Source: Alkalihalobacterium sp048323755 (GTDB lineage: Bacteria; Bacillota; Bacilli; Bacillales; Bacillaceae_F). Taken from it: DNA of 64,000 nucleotides. Under the pieces are notes generated by a model. The model saw only the letters and a program-made list of their open reading frames with translations. It did not search any database and was not told the DNA's origin. Position 1 is the first letter of the stretch, and each line of letters starts with the position of its first letter. A program made the translations under genes and the position numbers. Positions 33,727 to 43,154 of the stretch are shown piece after piece. The stretch spans positions 1-64,000 of the forward strand of contig NZ_JBLWFS010000013.1 in the NCBI RefSeq assembly GCF_048323755.1. Reading direction: 5' to 3'.

Positions 33727-34863
33727 TTACGGTTTTAAAACGACTTTAATACAGTCATCTTGATGGTCGTTAAATATTTTATATGCCTGACTTGCATCGT
33801 CTAGTGAAACTTTATGGGTAATTATTTCTTTTGGGTCATATTCACCGTTAACAATTTGATCATATAACATTGGCATATAAGGAATAACTGGGGCTTGTCC
33901 CATCTTTAACGTTATATTTCTTGCGAAGAAAGCACCTAACGGGAACAGGTTATAATTTGAACCGTATACACCTGTAAGATGAACCGTTCCATTTTTTCTT
34001 ACCGCCTTAGTCGCAATTTGGATCGGGCCTAAAGTTCCTCCTTGAAGCTTTAACTTTTGTTCGATGAACTCAAGCGGTGATTTTTTACCGTCCATTCCCA
34101 CACAATCAATGACAACATCTGCTCCGCCTTGTGTAATTTCTTTTAAATGTTCCCCCATATCCGGAAACTTAGTGAAATCATATACTTCGACATTGTTCAT
34201 TTTTTTCGCGTGATTCAAACGATAGTCCAAATAATCGATTGCAATTACCCGCTTCGCCCCCTTCATCCACGCATATTTTTGTGTCATTAATCCAACAGGG
34301 CCACAACCGAGAACAATGACGGTATCTCCTTCTTTTACACCACTATAATCGACGCTCCAATAAGCAGTCGGTAACACATCTGATAAAAATAACAATGACT
34401 CATCCTCTAATTCACACGACTCTGGAATGAGAAATGGCGTAAAGTTACCAAACGGTACTTTTAAATATTCGGCTTGTCCCCCAGGATGATCACCAAATTT
34501 TTCAGTGTACCCAAAATACCCGCCCGAGTCGTAATGCGGATTCGAATTATCGCATTGACTCGTTAAATCATGTTCACAGTATATACAGTGCCCACATGCA
34601 ATGTTAAAAGGGACAACGACTCGATCCCCTTTCTTCACTTTTGTGACTTCGGGTCCAACTTCTTCCACGATCCCCATTGGCTCATGTCCAATAATATAAC
34701 CATCCGGTAATGGCATATTACCTTGATACAAGTGCAGATCAGAACCACAAATCGCTGTGGATGTAATTTTTACAATAATATCATCTTTTTTTTCTATAGA
34801 TGCATCAGGTACATCTTTGACAACAACATTGTTAGGCCCTTGGTAAGTTACAGCTTTCATCAT
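33727..34863 (-). CDS. Zinc-dependent medium-chain alcohol/formaldehyde dehydrogenase
   Basis: 379 residues from ATG 34863 (GGAGTGAA upstream; a second ATG follows at once). Catalytic zinc ligands Cys in CGSDLH (about 38) and GHE near 60. The structural zinc loop has CGHCIYCEHDLTSQC (about 90-104). NAD(P) motif GCGPVGLM near 186. Length and the long insertion after the zinc loop resemble the glutathione-independent formaldehyde dehydrogenase or AdhB group. Substrate not determined. It is monocistronic, with a long hairpin after it. Confidence 0.88.
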   Translation of the reverse strand: MMKAVTYQGPNNVVVKDVPDASIEKKDDIIVKITSTAICGSDLHLYQGNMPLPDGYIIGHEPMGIVEEVGPEVTKVKKGDRVVVPFNIACGHCIYCEHDLTSQCDNSNPHYDSGGYFGYTEKFGDHPGGQAEYLKVPFGNFTPFLIPESCELEDESLLFLSDVLPTAYWSVDYSGVKEGDTVIVLGCGPVGLMTQKYAWMKGAKRVIAIDYLDYRLNHAKKMNNVEVYDFTKFPDMGEHLKEITQGGADVVIDCVGMDGKKSPLEFIEQKLKLQGGTLGPIQIATKAVRKNGTVHLTGVYGSNYNLFPLGAFFARNITLKMGQAPVIPYMPMLYDQIVNGEYDPKEIITHKVSLDDASQAYKIFNDHQDDCIKVVLKP

Positions 34864-35006
34864 TTCACTCCATCTCGGTTTATTTATCCGTTTAATTTCT
34901 ATTGTTTTGTATGACTTAATGTTCATTAACGGCTCAAATTCATGTAAATATATTTAAAGTGTACCCATTTGAACAACTAAAAATAGATCTACATATAACA
35001 AAAACA

Positions 35007-35035
35007 AAACCCCATTTAACCAAAATGGGGTTTTG
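35007..35035 (-). terminator. Terminator after enoyl-CoA hydratase gene
   Basis: A perfect 12-bp stem aaaaccccattt / aaatggggtttt, five-nt loop. Confidence 0.75.
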
Positions 35036-35098
35036 TCTATTAATGCTTAAAGTCGGAGTCCGAATAACAACGGATTTCAACAGTATAATCTAACATAG

Positions 35099-35887
35099 CT
35101 AGTTCTTTAAAAAATCAGCCTCGCGTTTTTCTAAGAATGCTTGAATCCCTTCTTGACCTTCCTGACTGATTGCTCGCTCAGACAATGAAGTCGCTTCAAT
35201 TGCCATTTGGGATTCCAATGTTTCTTGTAAGGAATGGGCAAATAATTTCTTAGTTGCACCGAAAGCATGGACAGGTCCTTTTGCAAGGTTTTCTGCTAAC
35301 TCCATAACAACATTCATTAAGTCGGCTTCAGGAACGACATCATTTACAATGCCCCATTCGTTAGCTTCTTGAGCATTTAACATACGGTTAGTGTACATCA
35401 ATTCCAATGCTCGTTTCATTCCAACGATTCGGGGTAAAAAGTAGCTACCTGAACCATCAGGTGTTAAGCCAATTTTATTATAAGCCATGACAAACTTGGA
35501 GTTATTAGATGCGTAAACGAGGTCACATGCACACGCTAAACTCATACCAGCGCCTGCTGCAATCCCATTTACAGCACCGATAAACGGCTTGTTCATCCTA
35601 GCAAAATAAGAGATGGCTTGATGCAAGTAAGCGGTAACATTTTTTAAATGCGTACCAATCTCATCTCCTTCTTTCGCAAAACTTTTTAGATCTCCACCCA
35701 CCGAAAACTTATTTCCCACTCCTGTGATAACGACTGCGCGAATCTCATCATTTTCTGAGCAGTGAATTGCTACTTCCATTAATTCTTTTGCCATTTGAAG
35801 ATCAAGTGCATTTCCAGCTTCCGGTCGGTTCATTGTAACGACACCGACATGATTTTCTACAGTTAATACAACACGTTGCTTTTCCAT
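35099..35887 (-). CDS. Enoyl-CoA hydratase/isomerase family protein
   Basis: 262 residues, crotonase fold: NRPEAGNALD (18-27), GVGNKFSVGGDLKSF (56-70, oxyanion hole), INGIAAGAGMSLACACD (about 105-120), KIGLTPDGSGSYFLPRIVG (137-155). The usual hydratase Glu pair is only partly present: Asp replaces the second catalytic Glu in TPDGSG, as in several isomerase-type members. It may therefore be an isomerase rather than a hydratase. ATG 35887 has GGGAGGA upstream. Confidence 0.88.
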   Translation of the reverse strand: MEKQRVVLTVENHVGVVTMNRPEAGNALDLQMAKELMEVAIHCSENDEIRAVVITGVGNKFSVGGDLKSFAKEGDEIGTHLKNVTAYLHQAISYFARMNKPFIGAVNGIAAGAGMSLACACDLVYASNNSKFVMAYNKIGLTPDGSGSYFLPRIVGMKRALELMYTNRMLNAQEANEWGIVNDVVPEADLMNVVMELAENLAKGPVHAFGATKKLFAHSLQETLESQMAIEATSLSERAISQEGQEGIQAFLEKREADFLKN

Positions 35888-36321
35888 ATTTGTTCCTCCC
35901 TGTAAAGTTTATTTACCATTTCATTCTAACAAACTTTGTAGACAAAAATAAGAATTTTGCAATTTTTTTATATTCTCATATAAAAGGTTGGTTATTTTTT
36001 CAGGAATGATCCCAAAACAAACAATATACTCTTTTAACACCTACTCTTCTTTATCAACGCTAAACTTTTTAAAAAATTCTAATATATGGGAAAAAGGTAA
36101 ATGTTAATCTCTTATAATGATGAAAATAAATTGTTATAAATTTCCTTTGGGAGAAACTTGCATTGTCCTACTCGAAACTGCTATTATAAATACAATTATT
36201 TTTGCTCCATTCAACATAAAGAACAAATACTTACATAATAAGTACTGAGTTTCAAACGTGTTATTGGACAAAAATAGTAATACTATCGTGGTATATATAA
36301 CCACTATGGAGGCATTTACAC
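35888..36321. other. Noncoding interval and leader region of the cold-shock gene
   Basis: No ORF is found. A candidate promoter is TTGCAT at 36158-36163 with TATTAT at 36182-36187 (18-nt spacer), giving a leader of about 125 nt as is usual for cold-shock mRNAs. A hairpin gtggt/accac at 36289-36305 sits just before the ribosome site. Confidence 0.4.
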
Positions 36322-36519
36322 ATGGCAGAAGGAAAAGTTAAATGGTTTAATGCAGAAAAAGGCTTTGGATTTATCGAAGTTGAGGGTGGCGACGATGTAT
36401 TCGTACACTTCTCAGCAATTCAAGGTGATGGATTTAAATCATTAGAAGAAGGTCAAACTGTAACGTTTGATATCGAACAAGGCGCTCGTGGACCACAAGC
36501 TGCCAACGTTCAAAAATAA
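36322..36519 (+). CDS. csp: Cold-shock protein (CspA/CspB family)
   Basis: 65 residues, single cold-shock domain with both RNA-binding motifs: KGFGFIEV (RNP1) and DVFVHFSAI (RNP2). Binds single-stranded RNA/DNA and unwinds mRNA structure at low temperature. Nearly invariant length for the family. TGGAGG precedes ATG 36322. A short terminator follows. The paralogue (cspB, cspC, cspD) cannot be told from sequence alone. Confidence 0.96.
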   Translation: MAEGKVKWFNAEKGFGFIEVEGGDDVFVHFSAIQGDGFKSLEEGQTVTFDIEQGARGPQAANVQK

Positions 36520-36526
36520 GTAAAGT

Positions 36527-36550
36527 AGGACTCCATTTTGGGGTCCTTTT
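36527..36550 (+). terminator. Terminator after csp
   Basis: Stem aggactcc / ggggtcct followed by a T-rich stretch. Confidence 0.75.
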
Positions 36551-36649
36551 CCTATTCTCAAGGTTTGAGGATAAAGAATCGTTTTAGGTGCTCTAATTTT
36601 TTGAAATGATATCGGGGATGTCATGTGTCATCCTGCAAATAAACAAAAG

Positions 36650-36685
36650 AAGGCTGATTCATCGTTTAACGAATGATACAGCCTT
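36650..36685 (-). terminator. Terminator after the YjiH-like gene
   Basis: A long stem (aaggctgattcatcgtt with aacgaatgatacagcctt, imperfect), 17 nt after the stop, T run on the minus strand. Confidence 0.75.
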
Positions 36686-36701
36686 TTGTTATACAAGAAT
36701 A

Positions 36702-38096
36702 TTAAAAAATAAGATGTGCAATTAATACAATAATAGGAAGTGTAATTAATGTTCTCTCAATAAAAATAATGAGCAAATCGCTGAATTTAACAGGTATTTT
36801 CGACGCAAGTAGTAATCCTCCTATTTCAGACATGAAAATTAGCTGTGTGACTGAAACACAGGCAATAACAAAGCGAGTAAATTCACTTTCAATACCACTT
36901 CCGATCACCGCTGGTAAAAACATATCCGCAAAACCGATAACCATCGTTTGCGCTGCTTGTGCAGCTTCAGGTACTTGCATTAAATTTAGTAAAGGTACAA
37001 ATGGCGCACCGAGAATTGCAAATAATGTTGTGTATTCAGCAATAATTACAGCAATCGTCCCGAATGCCATAACGACTGGAAGAACGCCAAACCACATATC
37101 GAGAACGTTCTTAACTCCACCTTTAGCATGAACTGAAAAATAATTCGTACTAGACGTCGCCCTTTGGACTGCTTTTTTCAATGCAAGAGCAAATAGATTT
37201 TGACCTTTTAATTCACTATCTTCTATACGTTGTTGATTTACTACGTAATACGTATCTGGTTTTCGCGATAACGGCGGGATTCTCGGAATAATAACGGCCG
37301 CAATAAAACCAGCGATCGCAATGGTGAAGTAATACTGTAAAAATAAATACTCTAACTCCATATAAGCTAATATGACAATACTAAACGTAATGGAAACGAC
37401 TGAAAATGTCGTTCCAATTACTGCTGCTTCCCTCTTCGTATAAAAGCCTTCTTCGTATTGTTTATTGGTTAACAATACACCAATTGTCCCGTCCCCCATC
37501 CATGAAGCTAAGCAGTCAATGGATGAACGTCCTGGAAGTGTAAAAACAGGTCTCATTATTTTATTGAATAAGATTCCAAAAAACTCTAACAATCCAAAAT
37601 TTAAAAGTAGCGGTAAAAAAAGCCCCGCAAATAAGAATACCGTAAACAGCAAAGGTATTAAGACAAATAAAAGTAATCCCCCTGTGTCTTCAGACCAAAC
37701 CCATTGTGGACCGAGCTCGAACAATGTCATCGCCGCTAAAATAAATCCAATCACCCGAATGACAAACCATGTTGGATGTACATCAAACAAAGCTTTCAGC
37801 AGTTCACTTTTCATTAACTTTTTCGGTTTAAATATTGTTATCCAACCCGTTATAAGTGCTACAAAGAATAGGATAAGCGTTACTAATGCGGGGAGTACGC
37901 CGACTAACAGCCCTTCTAGTTCTTTCGCTAAAAATGCAACTGGGATCGTAATTGCTGCGTCTTCTCCAAATGGTAAAGGTGTCATAAAAAGAAATATACC
38001 GAGCAATGAAGGTATTATAAAAAGCAAATAACCTTTTAACGGCAAGGGTTTTGCTGTTGGTTTCTTCTTCTGCATTCCATTGTCACTAGATGTCAA
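36702..38096 (-). CDS. YjiH family membrane protein with Gate/nucleoside-recognition domains
   Basis: 464 residues from TTG 38096 (AGGAGG eight bases upstream; the GTG three codons earlier overlaps that site). About 11 hydrophobic segments, with PGRSSIDCLASWMGDGTIGVLLTN in the middle and a second similar Gate-type segment (VIGFADMFLPAVIGSGIES) near the C-terminus, as in YjiH and SpmA/SpmB-related proteins. Transport of a small solute is expected. The arginase gene lies 41 nt upstream on the same strand, so an arginine/ornithine-linked role is possible but unproven. Confidence 0.75.
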   Translation of the reverse strand: MTSSDNGMQKKKPTAKPLPLKGYLLFIIPSLLGIFLFMTPLPFGEDAAITIPVAFLAKELEGLLVGVLPALVTLILFFVALITGWITIFKPKKLMKSELLKALFDVHPTWFVIRVIGFILAAMTLFELGPQWVWSEDTGGLLLFVLIPLLFTVFLFAGLFLPLLLNFGLLEFFGILFNKIMRPVFTLPGRSSIDCLASWMGDGTIGVLLTNKQYEEGFYTKREAAVIGTTFSVVSITFSIVILAYMELEYLFLQYYFTIAIAGFIAAVIIPRIPPLSRKPDTYYVVNQQRIEDSELKGQNLFALALKKAVQRATSSTNYFSVHAKGGVKNVLDMWFGVLPVVMAFGTIAVIIAEYTTLFAILGAPFVPLLNLMQVPEAAQAAQTMVIGFADMFLPAVIGSGIESEFTRFVIACVSVTQLIFMSEIGGLLLASKIPVKFSDLLIIFIERTLITLPIIVLIAHLIF

Positions 38097-38138
38097 TACT
38101 AGCACCTCCTGATGTATAAAAATAAGGTCGAACTAATA

Positions 38139-39047
38139 TTATAATAGTCTTTTGCCGAGAAGGGAAGTGATTAATGCAACGGCTACGTCACCTGTTTTAT
38201 TTTTTATATCTAAAATAGGATTAACTTCCACAAATTCTGCGGATGTTATTAAATTTGATTCAGCTAACATTTCAAGCGCAAGATGACTTTCACGATAGGA
38301 AATCCCGCCGATAACAGGTGTCCCTACACCTGGTGCATCTGTCGGGTCAATTCCATCGAGATCGAGACTCAAATGCACACCGTCCGTTCTTTCAGATAAA
38401 TATTCTATGGTTTCTTCCATGACTTTTGTCATGCCGAGGCGATCAATTTCATGCATCGTATATACTTTTATACCTTTTTCTCTAATTAGGGCTCTTTCGC
38501 CTTCATCAATAGACCTTGCTCCAATAATAACAATGTTCTCTGGTTTGATTTTTGGACAATATCCACCTATAGTAGTTAGTGACGGATGCCCGATCCCTAA
38601 ATTAACAGCAAGTGGCATACCGTGTATATTTCCAGATGGAGATGTATCCGCTGTATTTAAATCAGCATGTGCATCATACCAAATGACACCGAGATTTTGC
38701 TAACGCTTACTTAAACCAACAATAGAACCGATACTCATACTATGATCCCCGCCTAATAACAGTGGAAAGCTTCCTTCTTCTTGGATTTTTTCTACTTCTT
38801 TTTGAAGCTCTTCACTCACTCGAATGACTTCATGTAAATTCGTCAAGTTCACGGGAACCGTTTCTTTAACTCGTGACCTGTCAATTTGCAAATCCCCGTA
38901 ATCTCTTACTTCATAGCCAATCTGTTCAACTTCTTCTATTAAACCTGCATACCTTAATGCACTTGGCCCCATATCAACGCCACGACGTTTTTGTCCTAAA
39001 TCCATGGGTACTCCGATAATAGATATTTTTTTAAATGTTGTGTTCAT
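38139..39047 (-). pseudogene. rocF: Arginase with one in-frame TAG
   Basis: The frame from ATG 39047 (GAGAGGTG upstream) gives GVPMDLGQKRRGVDMGPSAL and GGDHS, then reads Leu-Ser-Lys-Arg before TAG at 38700-38702 (codon 116). It continues in the same frame: QNLGVIWYDAHADLNT, then LDLDGIDPTDAPGVGTPVIGG to the normal end. All manganese-binding motifs are present (His of GGDHS, DAHAD, DxD). Relatives have Tyr at the stop position, so TAC to TAG is a one-base change. About 302 codons in all, right for RocF. No other lesion is seen, so it is a recent null allele, an error, or is read through. Confidence 0.8.
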
Positions 39048-39358
39048 AAAAAGGTTCACCTCTCCCAGTTATTTAGCTCTTTCTATATCACACTGCAAAA
39101 ACCGTGCCAACTTCCCTAATGTTCTGATTATGCATAAAACTATGAATATAGAATAAACTTTGTCTTACACATAATATACATCAATGTATAATTTTGCGCA
39201 TTGCAAAAAAATCGATCAGGTCCACGCAAAAATAATTTGCATTTTAAGGAGTTTATACTTTCAATAAAGGTTGAAAGATTCAAAAACAGCTGCACTTTTC
39301 GTAGATGCAACTGCTTTTGTCGTTATTCAGGTTAATGATTTACAAGTATTGTCGATTA
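39048..39358. other. Noncoding interval
   Basis: AT-rich, no ORF with a ribosome site. It contains the arginase promoter region and, at its left-strand end, the helicase terminator at 39283-39318. Confidence 0.4.
39283..39318 (-). terminator. Terminator after the DinG-like helicase gene
   Basis: Arms aaaacagctgca and tgcaactgctttt pair with one bulge, 41 nt after the stop. Confidence 0.65.
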
Positions 39359-41284
39359 TTATTCCCACGTAAGTTCAACAGGAAGTACTTTCTTAATTTC
39401 TTCAAAATGTGATTGTTTTTGTTCCTCAGTCATCCATAAGTGTACATTACCGTGGTCTTCACGGCTGCGAATGAGGCGCCCTATTCCTTGACGAAGACGA
39501 AGTAACATATAAGGAGTATCAATTTCTTGCATTGGATCTTCAACATGCTTTCGTTTTGCTTGGAAAACAGGGTCATGTGGTGGAAACGGTAATGACGAAA
39601 TAATGACTTGTGTTAAAGATTCACCTGGAACGTCCAAACCTTCCCATAAGTGATATGCACAAAGTACAGTTGAAGGGTTTTGTTGAAAATGACGTACAGA
39701 CATACTTATCTCCTGGTCTCCTTCAAAAACGATATCAAAGCTCCATGATTGTTGGTCAGACCATTTTCGGAAACGATCCATCTCTTCTACAGATGTAAAA
39801 AGTACGAGTGAGTGGCCATCATTATTTGTTAATGCTGTTCCAATCTTTTCCCACTTCATCTTTTCGCTTTCTTCGATATGACCCGTTAGTTTCATTTGAC
39901 TTTCATAATCGAATGGTGACGCAACTGTAAATGAAGAGTAGTTCGTTATTCCCAAGCTGTTTGCGATATAAGAAAAGTCACCGGTCTTCGATAATGTAGC
40001 CGATGAAAAGATAAATGGAATGCCTTGAGAAAATACTTCTTTCTCTAAGATATCTTCTACAAGGCGTGGCATAATGACGAATGACGTTTCAAACTCACTT
40101 TCTTCCAACCAAAAAATTCCTTCGCCTTCTTTTAATAAAGTCGTTAACCCATAAGAGAAAAACTCTAAATATTCTTCAATGATCTTGACATGATAACCTT
40201 CAAGCGTGAATAATTCAGAGTCAAACACGAGTTGTTCTAACAATTCTTGGACATACCGGTCCATCTTTGTAGCTAAATCGAGCATCACTTTTGAGCGAGG
40301 TACATCAAGTCGGTACGAACCTTCTACTGTTTTAGCTGAATCTCGTAAAATATCAAACCATTCGTCGTGTAATGCTAAAATTTCTTCAATTAGTATAAGT
40401 GACTCTTCACGAACATTTTGATTCATATAGGCAGTTAATACTGTCGTTAATGTTTCCGAATGAAAGCGATAAGTTAGAGCTTTTTGCGCAGAAAACTCAA
40501 GCAAGTGCCCTTCATCAAACACGACACAACTTGCCTCAGGTAACAGCGGAAGTTGCCCTTCGCGCTTTCGCGATTCCTTTGTCCACACGTGCTCCATGTA
40601 AAAGTCATGGGAACAAATAATTAAATCGGTCGACTCACGGTAATAGTTACGATGAAGTGTTTGGCCACAGCGGTGACGCCACTCACAGGTTGAGCATTGT
40701 TGCAATGGATCCCAGCCTACTTGCTCCCATTTCGGATTCGACAGCCAAGGATAGTCTTTCCGATCACCGTAACGGTCAAATAAAGCCATTGAAGAACTTG
40801 TATCGTAAACGAAGCTTGGGATTTCCTCGTGAACACGCAATATATCTTCATCTTCAGTACGATTTGCAAGTGGATCTAACTTTTTCATACAAACGTATTG
40901 TTCACGTGACTTTGCTAAACGAACATCAATTTTAAGACCGAGCGCCTTTTCTAACTTTTCAATGTCCCCACCCTTTTTTACAAGTTGTTCAATAAGGGTT
41001 TCATCGGCACAGGAAATAATTGCTGGTTTTCTCATATATCTTGCGTAGCAAATCGAATATAACAAATATACAAATGTTTTCCCTGTCCCTACACCTGCTT
41101 CAGCAAAACTAACACTTTTATTTTTGAAAGCTTGTTCAATTTGGAAGGCCATATAAATTTGTTCATCTCGTAATTCATATCCTTGTTCGGGTAAGATATC
41201 ATAAAAAACATCACCGACATAGTCTCCAAGGCGGTCGAAGAATAATTCAGTTTTTGAAATTGAAAATGGAAGCTTTTGTGTCAT
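39359..41284 (-). CDS. DinG/YoaA-like XPD-family DNA helicase
   Basis: 641 residues from ATG 41284 (CGGAGA upstream; the frame is open 47 codons further). Walker A GVGTGKT near 53-63, four clustered Cys for an Fe-S cluster (YVCMKKLD, then CSTCEWRHRCG near 200-210), a DEGH box in VVFDEGHLLE, SSATLSKTGD, and motif VI RLRQGIGRLIRSRED. This is the 5'-3' helicase layout of YoaA/DinG, which acts in DNA repair and on RNA-DNA hybrids. There is no N-terminal exonuclease as in the Bacillus DinG fusion. Confidence 0.88.
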   Translation of the reverse strand: MTQKLPFSISKTELFFDRLGDYVGDVFYDILPEQGYELRDEQIYMAFQIEQAFKNKSVSFAEAGVGTGKTFVYLLYSICYARYMRKPAIISCADETLIEQLVKKGGDIEKLEKALGLKIDVRLAKSREQYVCMKKLDPLANRTEDEDILRVHEEIPSFVYDTSSSMALFDRYGDRKDYPWLSNPKWEQVGWDPLQQCSTCEWRHRCGQTLHRNYYRESTDLIICSHDFYMEHVWTKESRKREGQLPLLPEASCVVFDEGHLLEFSAQKALTYRFHSETLTTVLTAYMNQNVREESLILIEEILALHDEWFDILRDSAKTVEGSYRLDVPRSKVMLDLATKMDRYVQELLEQLVFDSELFTLEGYHVKIIEEYLEFFSYGLTTLLKEGEGIFWLEESEFETSFVIMPRLVEDILEKEVFSQGIPFIFSSATLSKTGDFSYIANSLGITNYSSFTVASPFDYESQMKLTGHIEESEKMKWEKIGTALTNNDGHSLVLFTSVEEMDRFRKWSDQQSWSFDIVFEGDQEISMSVRHFQQNPSTVLCAYHLWEGLDVPGESLTQVIISSLPFPPHDPVFQAKRKHVEDPMQEIDTPYMLLRLRQGIGRLIRSREDHGNVHLWMTEEQKQSHFEEIKKVLPVELTWE

Positions 41285-41579
41285 GCTTAATCTCCGTTCT
41301 AAATAATAAATAGTATGTATGTTTAAAGTTGCATTTTTCTGTTTCTTTGTTACAATTGCACTTGTTTTTACAATATGAACAAGTCCACCAACAATAGACT
41401 TAAAGTCATAAAAGAAGACCAACATCTATCATACCGGAACGTGTAATCACTTGTAAATGAGTAACAGAAAATCCTTAAAAATAATCGGTTAAACGATTAT
41501 TAATAAAGCCTGATTTCGTAAACTTTGTTGCTTTTTGACCGTTTTTGGAAAATAAAATACCTTTTCGAGACAAATTCAT

Positions 41580-41669
41580 TTATCTGAACGGCTATTTTAT
41601 TTAAAACCTTCACGCACAGCGTGAAGAGCCAAGCATCCGCTTGGCTTCGGTCCAAAAGCAAGGAGCAAC
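41580..41669 (-). repeat. Multi-hairpin structured element, copy 2
   Basis: Core 41607-41646 reads on the plus strand ccttcacgcacagcgtgaag then agccaagcatccgcttggct, giving two adjacent perfect hairpins (cttcacgc/gcgtgaag and agccaagc/gcttggct). It matches copy 1 at 16849-16888 in all but two positions. To its left an AT-rich arm taaaataaa/tattttattt can add a third stem. It lies 98 nt after the HemAT-like gene on the minus strand. Confidence 0.6.
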
Positions 41670-41766
41670 AATCTTTGAGAAAAGAGACTTAATAAAAGAC
41701 ATCGCATTCACTTCCCTTAAGAAATGGACACGATGTCTATAATTTACGCCTATGGTACGGTTAATA

Positions 41767-43077
41767 TTATAATGAGTTTGTGATATTCGTTAGTTTATCA
41801 GACGCAACCGCTACTTGTTCAGCTGCTCCATTAATGTCTTTGAAAATAGTAGTTAACTGTTGCATTTCATCAGCAATTAGAAGATTTTGTTTTTTCATAT
41901 GAACCATTGACTGCACAATTTCATCAAAAAATTCGCTAGTCATATTGGACTCCGCTGTCCCTTTATTAATTTGCCCCGTATTGTTAGTTATCGATTTTGA
42001 CATATTGGCTGTATATTGATTAATTTCACTTACTAGGACAGAAACTCCCGATACGGCATTCTTCGTATCTTCCGCTAATTTTCGAACTTCATTAGCAACG
42101 ACGGCAAATCCTTTTCCTTGCTCACCTGCGCGAGCTGCTTCAATCGCAGCATTTAATGCAAGCAGGTTGGTCTGATCAGCGATGGATGTAACCATTCTTG
42201 AAATTTCCTCAATTTTTTTTGACGCTGTCATTAAGTCATTCATTTCGATGGCAATCGTTTTCATATTCTCTTCAGTTACAGTGATGACTTTGACGAGATA
42301 TTCCAATCGACTTTTTCCATCTTTAGATTTTTCTTCTGTTGAGATCGCAATTTGTGAGCTTGCTTCAGTGAGATCATTAATTTCATTTGTTTTGGCGGTC
42401 ATCTCTTGTAAAGAAGAGCTCGTTTCTTCGCTAATGGCGGCCAATTCTTGGGCACTCGAACTGACTAGCATTTGCATTTCCTTCTTTTGTAAGGCTACTT
42501 CGTTCCGAATACGTTCATTTTCAAGCTCATAAGCTTCTAACACAATTTGCTGCTCTAAATTAAGGATTTTTGTAATTGCCATAATAACTTCGCTGTTTTC
42601 TTTGACATCATGTACATGATCACTAACGATATTAACTAAAGATTGTAGTAGATCTTGGAAGGCACACATATACCATTTAGGGTCTAAACCGATACGAACA
42701 TGTACATGTGCAATTATATTTCGTTGCTGGATAAAAGAGTCATCAATTTTCCCACTGAACATTTCATAAATATGTTTATGAAGCGTCTTTTTTAACCGAT
42801 CGACATGACTATGGTCGTTAATTATACGCATAAGTGATTGTTCTTTGCCTAAATTATTATAGAATTGTTCTACAATAAGATCCAAATGTTCCTTAATAAC
42901 AGGTTGTATAGCACGAATGATCGTTAAGTCCCTCGTTGTTAAATTGATCATTTCAATTTGTTTTATTATGTCTTTGTTTCGATCTATTTTAATGTATACT
43001 TCAGAATTATGTTGAGTTAACTTTTCAAATATATTCTGTGTCCTATCTATCTTTTTGACTGTAAATAAGTTTCTCAT
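41767..43077 (-). CDS. hemAT: HemAT-type globin-coupled methyl-accepting transducer
   Basis: 436 residues, the size of HemAT. N-terminal sensor globin (about 40-190) with the proximal heme His in IAHVHVRIGLDPKWYM. A linker follows, then a methyl-accepting domain (about 215-430) with the conserved hairpin tip IEAARAGEQGKGFAVVANEVRKLAE. Senses oxygen in the cytoplasm and signals to CheA. No che genes are in the window. The hairpin repeat copy 2 follows the gene. Confidence 0.92.
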   Translation of the reverse strand: MRNLFTVKKIDRTQNIFEKLTQHNSEVYIKIDRNKDIIKQIEMINLTTRDLTIIRAIQPVIKEHLDLIVEQFYNNLGKEQSLMRIINDHSHVDRLKKTLHKHIYEMFSGKIDDSFIQQRNIIAHVHVRIGLDPKWYMCAFQDLLQSLVNIVSDHVHDVKENSEVIMAITKILNLEQQIVLEAYELENERIRNEVALQKKEMQMLVSSSAQELAAISEETSSSLQEMTAKTNEINDLTEASSQIAISTEEKSKDGKSRLEYLVKVITVTEENMKTIAIEMNDLMTASKKIEEISRMVTSIADQTNLLALNAAIEAARAGEQGKGFAVVANEVRKLAEDTKNAVSGVSVLVSEINQYTANMSKSITNNTGQINKGTAESNMTSEFFDEIVQSMVHMKKQNLLIADEMQQLTTIFKDINGAAEQVAVASDKLTNITNSL

Positions 43078-43154
43078 ACATCCCCCAAATTTAAATAATT
43101 ATTTTATTCTAAGTGTGCTAAACGAGTCTTGGATTCATTCACGACTCATACACC

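Noticed and set aside
37465..38031. Antisense frame of 188 codons within the YjiH-like gene
   Set aside because: It is a shadow of a strong membrane-protein gene; the composition is what antisense of hydrophobic codons gives.
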